The notes below the pieces were generated by a model, which saw nothing but the letters and a program-made list of their open reading frames with translations, was not told where the DNA came from and ran no database searches. A stretch of 20,273 bases of DNA from Pseudodesulfovibrio sp. (lineage in GTDB: Bacteria > Desulfobacterota > Desulfovibrionia > Desulfovibrionales > Desulfovibrionaceae). The stretch is from contig JAFLJW010000174.1 of the NCBI GenBank assembly GCA_022712815.1, forward strand, positions 1 through 20,273, read 5' to 3'. Positions 1 through 5,922 of this stretch are shown here, piece by piece; positions within the stretch are counted from its first letter, which is position 1; every line of letters starts with the position of its first letter. The position numbers were made by a program, and so were the translations under genes.

Positions 1-208
1 ACATGAATTTATGCTGCGGAGACTGCGTCAACAACCACAACACCTCAGGAATCACGTCCAAAGGCGTCCGCTGCCGCTCTGCCGAATCATCGGCCTGCGC
101 TGCGTCATCGCCAGCCTTCACATCCTGATCTGCAACCCCGTCAGCAGCCACACCTTCCGGTGCAACACCATCAGTCTCCTCAACAACATTCCCGGCTTCT
201 TCGGCCAT
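1..208 (-). CDS. RTX toxin/adhesin-activating lysine acyltransferase (HlyC/TagC family), 5' part only
   Basis: The gene starts at an ATG at 206-208 and runs off the left edge, so only residues 1-69 are visible. A GGGGGA ribosome binding site lies four bases upstream. Residues 1-48 form an acidic, low-complexity extension rich in A, D, E, G and V. Residues 50-69 read LDVIPEVLWLLTQSPQHKFM and match the start of the HlyC fold. From family knowledge, HlyC uses the Ser and His of a S-P-x-H motif (S20 and H23 in E. coli HlyC); S63 and H66 here have the same spacing. Such enzymes transfer an acyl chain from acyl-ACP to lysines of an RTX protein in the cytoplasm before type I secretion. The substrate gene is not in the window. 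The catalytic Asp and C-terminus cannot be checked, and a non-toxin RTX adhesin is as likely a target as a toxin. The leader carries a c-di-GMP riboswitch. Confidence 0.75.
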   Translation of the reverse strand, partial: MAEEAGNVVEETDGVAPEGVAADGVADQDVKAGDDAAQADDSAERQRTPLDVIPEVLWLLTQSPQHKFM

Positions 209-209
209 A

Positions 210-330
210 ATATCCCCCAAAAAAGAGTATTAAACGACGCACCACTTCGATAACGATGGAGCATCGGGCAAATCCACCGGGCCGAGCCCGGATATGTGTG
301 AGGAGAATATGGAGTATGACGACACTCCAT
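210..330 (-). promoter_or_regulatory. Probable expression platform of the riboswitch (ribosome binding site sequestration)
   Basis: The ribosome binding site GGGGGAUAU (218 to 210 on the minus strand) can form nine continuous pairs, two of them G-U, with AUAUUCUCC (310 to 302). That anti-SD element abuts, and by two bases overlaps, a 7-bp hairpin made by ATGGAGT and ACTCCAT at 309-330, whose 5' arm touches the 3' end of the aptamer. No hairpin followed by a U-run is seen between aptamer and ATG, so translational control seems more likely than termination. The direction of the switch (ON or OFF) cannot be read from the sequence. All pairings were found by eye. Confidence 0.45.
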
Positions 331-403
331 TCGGCAACCCGGCCATCTCAATCATGAGACCCGTAGGCTTTCCGCCCCCACCTCACGATGGATTTGGCTT
401 TCT
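329..403 (-). ncRNA. Class I cyclic-di-GMP riboswitch aptamer (GEMM-I)
   Basis: Read on the minus strand, the region follows the GEMM-I consensus. It has AAGCCAAA, then a hairpin CCATC-GTGA-GGTGG with a GNRA tetraloop (378-391). Next come GGGCGGAAAGCC, then ACGGGTCTC and GAGATGG forming the second hairpin with a bulged receptor side, and finally CCGGGTTGCCGAA. The residues equivalent to Vc2 G20 (here 398) and A47 (here 371), which contact the ligand in the known structure, are kept. The base pair next to them (Vc2 G21-C46) is swapped to C397-G372, which preserves pairing. Vc2 numbering is from memory. G at the position-20 equivalent favours c-di-GMP over the cGAMP-sensing variant, which has A there. 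It precedes the acyltransferase gene by about 120 nt. Confidence 0.82.
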
Positions 404-491
404 AGAAAAACTTCAATATTTCATTCGGTTGGAATTCCACCCCGGGAATCACCACGAATAGTGACTTTTCATAACAGACAAACCAAAAACA

Positions 492-507
492 GGCAACCAG
501 ATAGCCA
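492..507 (-). promoter_or_regulatory. Putative sigma-54 promoter (-24/-12) for the riboswitch-acyltransferase transcript
   Basis: The minus strand reads TGGCTATCTGGTTGCC, which gives TGGC-N7-TTGC with the invariant GG and GC at the correct 10-base spacing. Transcription would start near 480, leaving about 77 nt before the aptamer. The three bases after TGGC do not match the fuller consensus. A weaker sigma-70 reading overlaps it (TTGCCT, 17 bases, TATGAA), so the assignment is tentative. Confidence 0.42.
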
Positions 508-610
508 ATAATTGTTGATCACCCAGTCAAACCAACTAGTTTACCTATAATCCAGGCATGCCATTGAGTTTTCTACGACATAACGTAAGGCACACGCTAA
601 GAACACCCTG

Positions 611-638
611 CTTTAAGTGTGCGCCTTCACACTTAAAG
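611..638. repeat. Perfect 11-bp inverted repeat, possible activator (enhancer-binding protein) site
   Basis: CTTTAAGTGTG and CACACTTAAAG are exact reverse complements separated by six bases (CGCCTT). No T-run follows on either strand, so it is not a standard terminator. Its centre lies about 145 bp upstream of the start predicted from the sigma-54-like element, a usual distance for bacterial enhancer-binding proteins. The 11 bases at 619-629 also occur in the anticodon arm of the nearby tRNA-Ser (918-928). Confidence 0.4.
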
Positions 639-812
639 CCCTCCAGAGAGGCACTATAACTATGCTATTTATTTGATATTAATCTCAGCCGAGATGAGAT
701 CTCTTACTTTTTCTTTCAAAGTACACCTATCAACATCGAATGGTAACCACCTGCCTGCACCAAAAGGGCACCATTTTTCAGACTGACTTTGATCACAAAA
801 TCGATCTCATGC

Positions 813-848
813 ACAAAAAAGGGGTTACAGCTTTCACTGTAACCCCTT
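813..848 (-). terminator. Rho-independent terminator after tRNA-Ser
   Basis: On the minus strand AAGGGGTTACAG and CTGTAACCCCTT form a 12-bp stem around a six-base loop, followed by a run of T. It lies six bases beyond the tRNA CCA end and would end transcripts from the tRNA promoter or from der. Confidence 0.93.
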
Positions 849-854
849 GAAATC

Positions 855-948
855 TGGCGGAGAAGGAGAGATTCGAACTCTCGAACGAGCTTAACACCCG
901 TTACACGCTTAGCAGGCGTGCGCCTTCAGCCAACTCGGCCACTTCTCC
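855..948 (-). tRNA. tRNA-Ser(GCU)
   Basis: The minus strand folds into a class II tRNA. The acceptor stem is GGAGAAG with CTTCTCC, followed by discriminator G and an encoded CCA. The anticodon stem CACGC/GCGTG closes the loop CTGCTAA, giving anticodon GCT for AGC and AGU serine codons. There is a long variable arm, and the T stem GAGAG/CTCTC closes the loop TTCGAAT. A long variable arm with this anticodon is diagnostic for serine. Confidence 0.97.
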
Positions 949-993
949 TGTCTCGACAAAATCAATGTTGCCACTGCAATGTCGAGGAAAAAC

Positions 994-1023
994 GATCTAC
1001 CCTTTTCGACCATTCCTTGTCAA
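994..1023 (-). promoter_or_regulatory. Possible sigma-70 promoter for tRNA-Ser
   Basis: A perfect -35 TTGACA (1018-1023) is followed after 18 bases by TAGATC (994-999), a poor -10. The predicted start is about 35-40 bases before the mature tRNA 5' end. An imperfect 7-bp inverted repeat (CTCGACA at 952-958, TGTCGAG at 980-986) lies in the leader. Read-through from der is an alternative. Confidence 0.35.
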
Positions 1024-1035
1024 TAAGTATGGTCT

Positions 1036-2562
1036 CTATTTACCCTTTTTCCGCTTGATTCCTTTCTTTGTCTTTTCTTTTTCATCCCTTTCTTCCCGGC
1101 GTCTCTTGCTCTTGAGGCTCTTGTATCTGGTCTCGTGGCGGCTTGTCTTGGCCCCGCCGATGCGCTCGCGTCCCGGACCGCGTTTACCCATGGCGGAAAT
1201 GCCCCGGTTCTTTGCCCACTCTTTCTTGTCGTGACTTGAGCGGAATACGATACTCACCGGTGCGGATTTGATGCCCAGCATCTTCCTGAACTGGTTCTCC
1301 AGATAGCGAACATAGGAGGTCTTGACGATGGTGTGGTCATTACAGAAAAATACAAAAGTCGGAATGACCTCATCCGCCTGGGTGACGTAATAGAACTTGG
1401 CCCGCCTGCGCTTCACAATAGGGGGCTGAAGCCGCTCGATGACACTGGCCAGGGCCCGGTTCAATACGCCGGTTCCAACGCGGATATCGCACTCCCGGCG
1501 GAGGGATTCGGCAATGGGAAGAAGTTTTCCGATACCAAGGCCTTTCTGGGCAGAGGTCATGACGATCGGAACATACGGTATGACGCGCAGTTCATTCCTG
1601 AATGACTCCAGAGCCATGGTCGTTTCATTGCGGGGAATAAGGTCCGCCTTGTTCACGACAATGATGAACGGGGTCTTTTCCTTTGCCAGGAATTCAACGA
1701 GCCGCTTGTCCTGCCTGCCCACACCGAGCGTAATGTCGATGACAAGGATGGTCACATCGGACCGTCTGGAATTCCTGAGTGCGCGGATTACACTGAGCTT
1801 TTCAAGATGATCCTGAACATTGGCACGCTTGCGGACACCGGCAGTGTCAACGAACGTATACCGCTTGTTTTTCTTCTCGAAAGTGACATCAATGGCATCA
1901 CGGGTGGTCCCTGCCACGTCACTGACAATGAGCCTGTCCTTACCAATGATGGAATTGATTATGGATGACTTGCCCGCATTGGGGCGACCGAGCAATGTTA
2001 TTTTCAAACCACGCTCGATACCGTCATCCTCTTCATCTGGAAAATTGAGATCAATGACAAATTCACGGACCCGGTCACGCACCTCGTGCAGATTGTAGCC
2101 ATGGGCTGCGGATACGGGCAAAAGCTCAAGCCCTATGGAATGAAATTCCGAGGTGGCCTGGGCGGCAAATTCGCCACCGTCAACCTTGTTGACCAGCATG
2201 ATGACCGGCTTGCCGCTACGGCGCACAAACTCGGCGGCCTGTTCATCCAGAGGCGTAATTCCTTCCTTGCCGTCCACGACAAAAATGATCGCGTCCGCCT
2301 CCTGAATAGCCTCCTGAGCCTGTTCGAAGATTTCGTCCTCAAAGTCCTTGCTCAATTCGGGAACAGCTTCGGACTCCAGCACCATGCCACCGGTATCAAC
2401 GAGATCGAATCGCGTCTCTCCCATCTGACACTCGCCATAAATGCGGTCACGTGTCACTCCCGGCAAATTATGAGTGATGGCTCGCGACTTGCGCAGCAGA
2501 CGGTTGAACAGTGTGGACTTGCCCACATTAGGGCGTCCTACGAGGGCGACAATTGGCAACAT
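1036..2562 (-). CDS. der: Ribosome-associated GTPase Der (EngA)
   Basis: Der is an essential double GTPase that helps mature the 50S ribosomal subunit. Both G domains are complete. The first has GRPNVGKS at residues 9-16, DTGG at 56-59 and NKVD at 125-128. The second has GRPNAGKS at 192-199, DTAG at 239-242 and NKAD at 304-307. A KH-like domain follows, and the last roughly 50 residues are a very basic lysine/arginine tail. The start at 2562 gives MLPIVALVGRP, the usual N-terminus, with GGAG eight bases upstream; an in-frame extension to 2661 is possible but unsupported. Length is 508 residues, slightly over the usual 440-490 because of the tail. It follows the mtnA terminator, so it probably has its own promoter, and it is upstream of tRNA-Ser. 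Confidence 0.97.
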   Translation of the reverse strand: MLPIVALVGRPNVGKSTLFNRLLRKSRAITHNLPGVTRDRIYGECQMGETRFDLVDTGGMVLESEAVPELSKDFEDEIFEQAQEAIQEADAIIFVVDGKEGITPLDEQAAEFVRRSGKPVIMLVNKVDGGEFAAQATSEFHSIGLELLPVSAAHGYNLHEVRDRVREFVIDLNFPDEEDDGIERGLKITLLGRPNAGKSSIINSIIGKDRLIVSDVAGTTRDAIDVTFEKKNKRYTFVDTAGVRKRANVQDHLEKLSVIRALRNSRRSDVTILVIDITLGVGRQDKRLVEFLAKEKTPFIIVVNKADLIPRNETTMALESFRNELRVIPYVPIVMTSAQKGLGIGKLLPIAESLRRECDIRVGTGVLNRALASVIERLQPPIVKRRRAKFYYVTQADEVIPTFVFFCNDHTIVKTSYVRYLENQFRKMLGIKSAPVSIVFRSSHDKKEWAKNRGISAMGKRGPGRERIGGAKTSRHETRYKSLKSKRRREERDEKEKTKKGIKRKKGK

Positions 2563-2659
2563 GACAGAGGCTCCAGGGTATATATTCGGCACAGAGCCGA
2601 CAATTTCGAAATCAACGATTCCTTTCATGAGGAAGCGCGGACTTAACGTACCTTCAATC

Positions 2660-2689
2660 AAATGTCGAGTCTATTTGTTCCCGACATTT
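2660..2689. repeat. 8-bp inverted repeat upstream of der
   Basis: AAATGTCG (2660-2667) and CGACATTT (2682-2689) are exact reverse complements with a 14-base spacer, in the 160-bp gap before der. No T-run follows, so it is more likely an operator or leader hairpin than a terminator. The function is unknown. Confidence 0.35.
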
Positions 2690-2722
2690 CGGTTTTTCCC
2701 ACCGCGGCCTTGCAAATAATGT

Positions 2723-2751
2723 AAAAAGAGCGGAGCTGCTGACAGCTCCGC
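2723..2751 (-). terminator. Rho-independent terminator after mtnA
   Basis: On the minus strand GCGGAGCTG and CAGCTCCGC form a 9-bp GC-rich stem around TCAG, followed by TCTTTTT. It closes the nadK-to-mtnA operon and separates it from der. Confidence 0.93.
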
Positions 2752-2777
2752 CCTTGAATATGTGTTCAGGCCGAACG

Positions 2778-3818
2778 CTATCCCTCGAACAGCTTCTTGA
2801 TGGCTTCGGTATAGGGAGGATACAAGACACCCTTTTCGGTGATGATGCCTGTAATCAAATCGTTCGGGGTCGGGTCAAAGGCCAGATTGTAGACCTCGAC
2901 TCCCTCAGGCGGGATGCGGTGATCTCCGATGTGGGTCACTTCACGGGGATCGCGATCCTCAATGGGAACGTCGTCGCCGGTCGGCGTTTCGATATCAGTG
3001 GTATACTGCGGCGCGGCCACATAAAATGGGATGTTGAACCGCTTGGCGATAATAGCCACACCAAATGTACCGATCTTGTTCACGGCATCGCCGTTGGCAG
3101 CGATGCGGTCGGCACCGACCACGACCTTGTCCACCAAGCCCTTTTTCATGAGCAGGGCGCAGGCGTTGTCGCAGGCCACCTTGACCGGGATGCCGTCCTT
3201 GTGCAGTTCGTATGCGGTCAGACGCGCACCCTGCAAAAAGGGCCGGGTCTCGTTGGCAATAACGGATACTTTCTTGCCCTGATCTATCGCGCCGCGCACG
3301 ACACCCAGAGCCGTACCGTATCCGGCAGTGGCCAAAGCACCAGCATTGCAATGGGTCATGATGGTATCGCCATCGTCCATGAGTGCGCCGCCGAACTTGC
3401 CGATCAGCTCACACATTTCAATGTCGTCCTTGTGAATTACCTTGGCGCGTGCGAGCCAGATATCAAGCAACGCATCAAGGGCGATATCACCCTCTTCCTT
3501 CCAGATACGGCGCATCTCACGCACGGCCCAGCGCAGGTTGACCGCCGTGGGACGGGCATTTTCGATCTGGTCGAGCTTCTCGTTCAGGTTGACCTTCCAG
3601 TCGCCGTCCATGCCCTGCACTTCGCGCCCGGCCAAATAGCAGCCATAGGCAGCAGTCACGCCAATGGCAGGCGCACCGCGCACGACCATGACGACCAGAG
3701 CGTAGCAAATATCTTCCGTGGTCTTGCAATCAAACCAATCCTCACGATTGGGCAGGTATCGCTGATCCAGCAGGACAAGGACATCTTTTTCCGGGGAATA
3801 TTGAATATGATCTGTCAT
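2778..3818 (-). CDS. mtnA: S-methyl-5-thioribose-1-phosphate isomerase
   Basis: This enzyme converts 5-methylthioribose 1-phosphate to 5-methylthioribulose 1-phosphate in the methionine salvage pathway. The 346-residue protein has the expected length and motifs: GAPAIGVTAAYG near residues 48-59, MTHCNAGALATAGYG around the catalytic Cys157, ANETRPFLQGARLTAYEL near 188-205, and VVVGADRIAANGDAVNK with the catalytic Asp237. These match Cys160 and Asp240 of the B. subtilis enzyme. A good ribosome binding site (AAGGAA) precedes the ATG, and the gene starts 16 bases after gatB. It is the last gene of its operon. A close paralogue, the alpha subunit of eIF2B-type proteins, is excluded by the catalytic pair. 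No other methionine salvage gene is in the window. Confidence 0.97.
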   Translation of the reverse strand: MTDHIQYSPEKDVLVLLDQRYLPNREDWFDCKTTEDICYALVVMVVRGAPAIGVTAAYGCYLAGREVQGMDGDWKVNLNEKLDQIENARPTAVNLRWAVREMRRIWKEEGDIALDALLDIWLARAKVIHKDDIEMCELIGKFGGALMDDGDTIMTHCNAGALATAGYGTALGVVRGAIDQGKKVSVIANETRPFLQGARLTAYELHKDGIPVKVACDNACALLMKKGLVDKVVVGADRIAANGDAVNKIGTFGVAIIAKRFNIPFYVAAPQYTTDIETPTGDDVPIEDRDPREVTHIGDHRIPPEGVEVYNLAFDPTPNDLITGIITEKGVLYPPYTEAIKKLFEG

Positions 3819-3834
3819 TTTAATTCCTTGATAC

Positions 3835-5268
3835 TTATGAGAGCTTGTCCTGAATAATTTTTGTCACGACACCGGGGTTGGCCTGTCCTTTTGACAGACG
3901 CATGACCTGACCCATGAAAAAGCTGATGAGTTTGGTCTTGCCGCCCTTGTACGCCTCGACTTCCTTGGGGTTGGCAGCGATAACCTGATCGACCATCGCT
4001 TCCAGTTCACCGGAATCGGACATCTGGACAAGTCCCTTTGCCTTGACGTACTTGGCTGGATCGTCGCCGGATTCACACAGGTCGCGGAAAATATCCTTGC
4101 CGATTTTAACGGAAATGGTGCCGTCATCGACCAGCTTGAGCAACCCGGCCATCTTCTCTGGCGAGAGCTTGCAATCACAGGCTTCGGTTTCCGAGTCATT
4201 GCAGAACGGGAGCAGTTCACCGACCACCCAATTGCTGACCTTCTTGGTCTCACCGCCGTATGCCCTGGCAGTCGCCTCAAAATATTCGGCAACGGCCAGA
4301 TCGCCGGTCAGCAGGGCTGCGTCATAGTCGGCCAGCTTGTACTCGTCCATGAAGCGAACACGCTTGCCGCCGGGCAGTTCAGGCAATTCGGAACGCCACT
4401 TTTCGACCCAGGCTTGCTCAAGCACCAGCGGAACGAGGTCCGGGTCCGGGAAATAACGGTAGTCGTGCGCCTCTTCCTTGCTGCGCATGGAATGGGTGGT
4501 TCCCTTGTCCGCATTGTACAGACGGGTTTCCTGCACCACTTCCTCGCCATCCTCGATCAGGTCGATCTGGCGGTCAACTTCGTACTCGATGGATTTTTGC
4601 ACATGCTTGAACGAGTTGAGGTTCTTCAACTCGGCGCGGGTGCCGAACTCTTTCTGTCCGTAAGGACGAACGGAAATATTGGCGTCACAACGAAAGCTGC
4701 CTTCTTCCAGATTGCCATCACAGATACCGAGATAGAGCAAAATGGAGCGGATCACCTTCAGGTAGGCGACAGCTTCTTCGGCAGAGCGCATATCCGGCTC
4801 GGACACGATCTCGATCAACGGTACGCCGGTCCGGTTGAGGTCCACAAAACTGGCGTTGTCGGCAGCGGAATGAATGTTCTTGCCAGCGTCCTCTTCCATA
4901 TGGATACGGGTCACGCCGATGGTCTTTTTTCCATCACTGACTTCGATATCAATATGACCATGCTCGCAGATGGGCAGCTCGAACTGGGAAATCTGGTATC
5001 CCTTGGGCAGGTCGGGATAAAAATAGTTCTTGCGGGCAAAAACGGATTTCAGGTTGATTTCGCAATCGGTGGCAAGGCCCATCTTGGTGGCGTATTCAGG
5101 CACTTTTTCATTGAGTACGGGCAGTACGCCGGGCATGCCGGAACACACCGGGCAGACGTTCTCGTTGGGGGCGTTGCCGAATTTGGTGGAGCAGGAACAA
5201 AATATCTTGGTCTGCGTCTTGAGCTGGGCATGAACTTCCAGCCCGATAACGGTTTCGTACCGGGACAT
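3835..5268 (-). CDS. gatB: Asp/Glu-tRNA amidotransferase subunit B
   Basis: GatB is the kinase/transamidation subunit of GatCAB, which turns misacylated Glu-tRNA-Gln and Asp-tRNA-Asn into Gln-tRNA-Gln and Asn-tRNA-Asn in the cytoplasm. The 477-residue protein opens with YETVIGLEVHAQLKT. It carries four zinc-ligand cysteines at C24, C26, C39 and C42, then GYQISQFELPI and RIHMEEDAGKN of the catalytic cradle. It ends with the helical GatB/YqeY tail domain that binds tRNA. GGA just after the stop of the DUF4254 gene serves as ribosome binding site, which suggests translational coupling. gatA and gatC are not in the window. Length and motifs are those of a normal functional protein. Confidence 0.97.
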   Translation of the reverse strand: MSRYETVIGLEVHAQLKTQTKIFCSCSTKFGNAPNENVCPVCSGMPGVLPVLNEKVPEYATKMGLATDCEINLKSVFARKNYFYPDLPKGYQISQFELPICEHGHIDIEVSDGKKTIGVTRIHMEEDAGKNIHSAADNASFVDLNRTGVPLIEIVSEPDMRSAEEAVAYLKVIRSILLYLGICDGNLEEGSFRCDANISVRPYGQKEFGTRAELKNLNSFKHVQKSIEYEVDRQIDLIEDGEEVVQETRLYNADKGTTHSMRSKEEAHDYRYFPDPDLVPLVLEQAWVEKWRSELPELPGGKRVRFMDEYKLADYDAALLTGDLAVAEYFEATARAYGGETKKVSNWVVGELLPFCNDSETEACDCKLSPEKMAGLLKLVDDGTISVKIGKDIFRDLCESGDDPAKYVKAKGLVQMSDSGELEAMVDQVIAANPKEVEAYKGGKTKLISFFMGQVMRLSKGQANPGVVTKIIQDKLS

Positions 5269-5277
5269 GACGGCTTC

Positions 5278-5922
5278 CTATTTCTTGTTTTTGTAAAGTT
5301 CCGGGTTGAGGCTTGGGTCGTTATACATCTTGAACTGAAAATACACCTTGGGCTTCTTGGTCCCGGCAGCATACTCGTCAACCAGTTCCAGAATGGCCCG
5401 GACCAGGTCACCGTGCTGAGTATCCAGAACATCGACCTTGGCATTGCATTGCCTGACGTGCGACTGATCCACGTCCCTGCGATTGCACTGCTCTTTCATA
5501 TGAAAAATCTTGAGGGCCTGAATGGAAAGCCGGTCCAGAGCCGCCCCGACAGTCTCGGTGTTGTACCGCTGCGCTCCATCTTCGGGCAGGAGAGGTGCGA
5601 GCATTCCGATCAGGCATTCATCCACACGCTCGATGAGATCGTTGCGCTTCTGGTTGAGCTTGTCGATGGCGTACTTGCAGTCGGCAATGACCATGGCGTC
5701 CACATCCGTGCGGCGGGCGCGGTCCTCGACATGCCATAGCTGAAAATTGGCCCAGTGCTGGCGGCCCGCCAATTCACGAAAACCGGCTATGCCATGCAGG
5801 TCATCTTCCGGGCTGCCTTCATATACAGGTTCGCCCAAATGCCAATCGGAAACCGACCGGGTCTGATGCGTCACGGTATCCCGAATGGTTGCCTTGATAG
5901 TATCGAAATTTATGTCAGCCAT
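5278..5922 (-). CDS. DUF4254 family protein, unknown function
   Basis: This 214-residue soluble protein resembles the DUF4254 family, which has no assigned activity. The recognisable block is HWANFQLWHVEDRARRTDVD followed by a helical stretch with AIDKLNQKRNDLIERVDE, the family's usual W-H-x-E-D-x-A-R-R signature. The remainder is predicted mostly helical, ending in a lysine-rich tail. There is no signal peptide or membrane segment. The ATG overlaps the stop of mltA by eight bases, and gatB follows ten bases downstream, so it is co-transcribed with both. In other bacteria DUF4254 genes often lie near cell-envelope or sugar genes, but here the neighbourhood gives no clear clue. Confidence 0.8.
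   Translation of the reverse strand: MADINFDTIKATIRDTVTHQTRSVSDWHLGEPVYEGSPEDDLHGIAGFRELAGRQHWANFQLWHVEDRARRTDVDAMVIADCKYAIDKLNQKRNDLIERVDECLIGMLAPLLPEDGAQRYNTETVGAALDRLSIQALKIFHMKEQCNRRDVDQSHVRQCNAKVDVLDTQHGDLVRAILELVDEYAAGTKKPKVYFQFKMYNDPSLNPELYKNKK

Larger units (their letters stand above)
209..812. other. Long intergenic regulatory region with no gene
   Basis: About 600 bases between the acyltransferase start and the tRNA terminator contain no credible reading frame on either strand. They hold, from high to low coordinate in the minus-strand direction, a perfect palindrome (611-638), a sigma-54-like promoter (492-507), a class I c-di-GMP aptamer (329-403) and a leader with several hairpins, such as 277-291 and 254-266. 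The stretch 640-812 is AT-rich and contains only short repeats of GAGAT/ATCTC near 682-703. I see no further gene or mobile-element signal there. Confidence 0.7.

Noticed and set aside
277..291. GC-rich hairpin in the acyltransferase leader as an intrinsic terminator
   Set aside because: The stem CCGGGC/GCCCGG is strong but is not followed by a T-run on the minus strand.
118..351. A 77-codon minus-strand frame overlapping the riboswitch leader
   Set aside because: It overlaps the acyltransferase coding region in another frame and the expression platform, and the product has no familiar features.
611..638. The palindrome as a Rho-independent terminator
   Set aside because: No T-run follows on either strand; the stem has an AT-rich base and fits an operator or activator site better.
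2754..3857. A 367-codon open frame on the plus strand opposite mtnA
   Set aside because: mtnA on the minus strand has all catalytic motifs, and the antisense frame shows no known family and no suitable ribosome binding site.
4414..5739. A 441-codon open frame on the plus strand across gatB and the DUF4254 gene
   Set aside because: It is exactly antisense to two well-supported genes, has no recognisable domain and reflects codon bias of the opposite strand.
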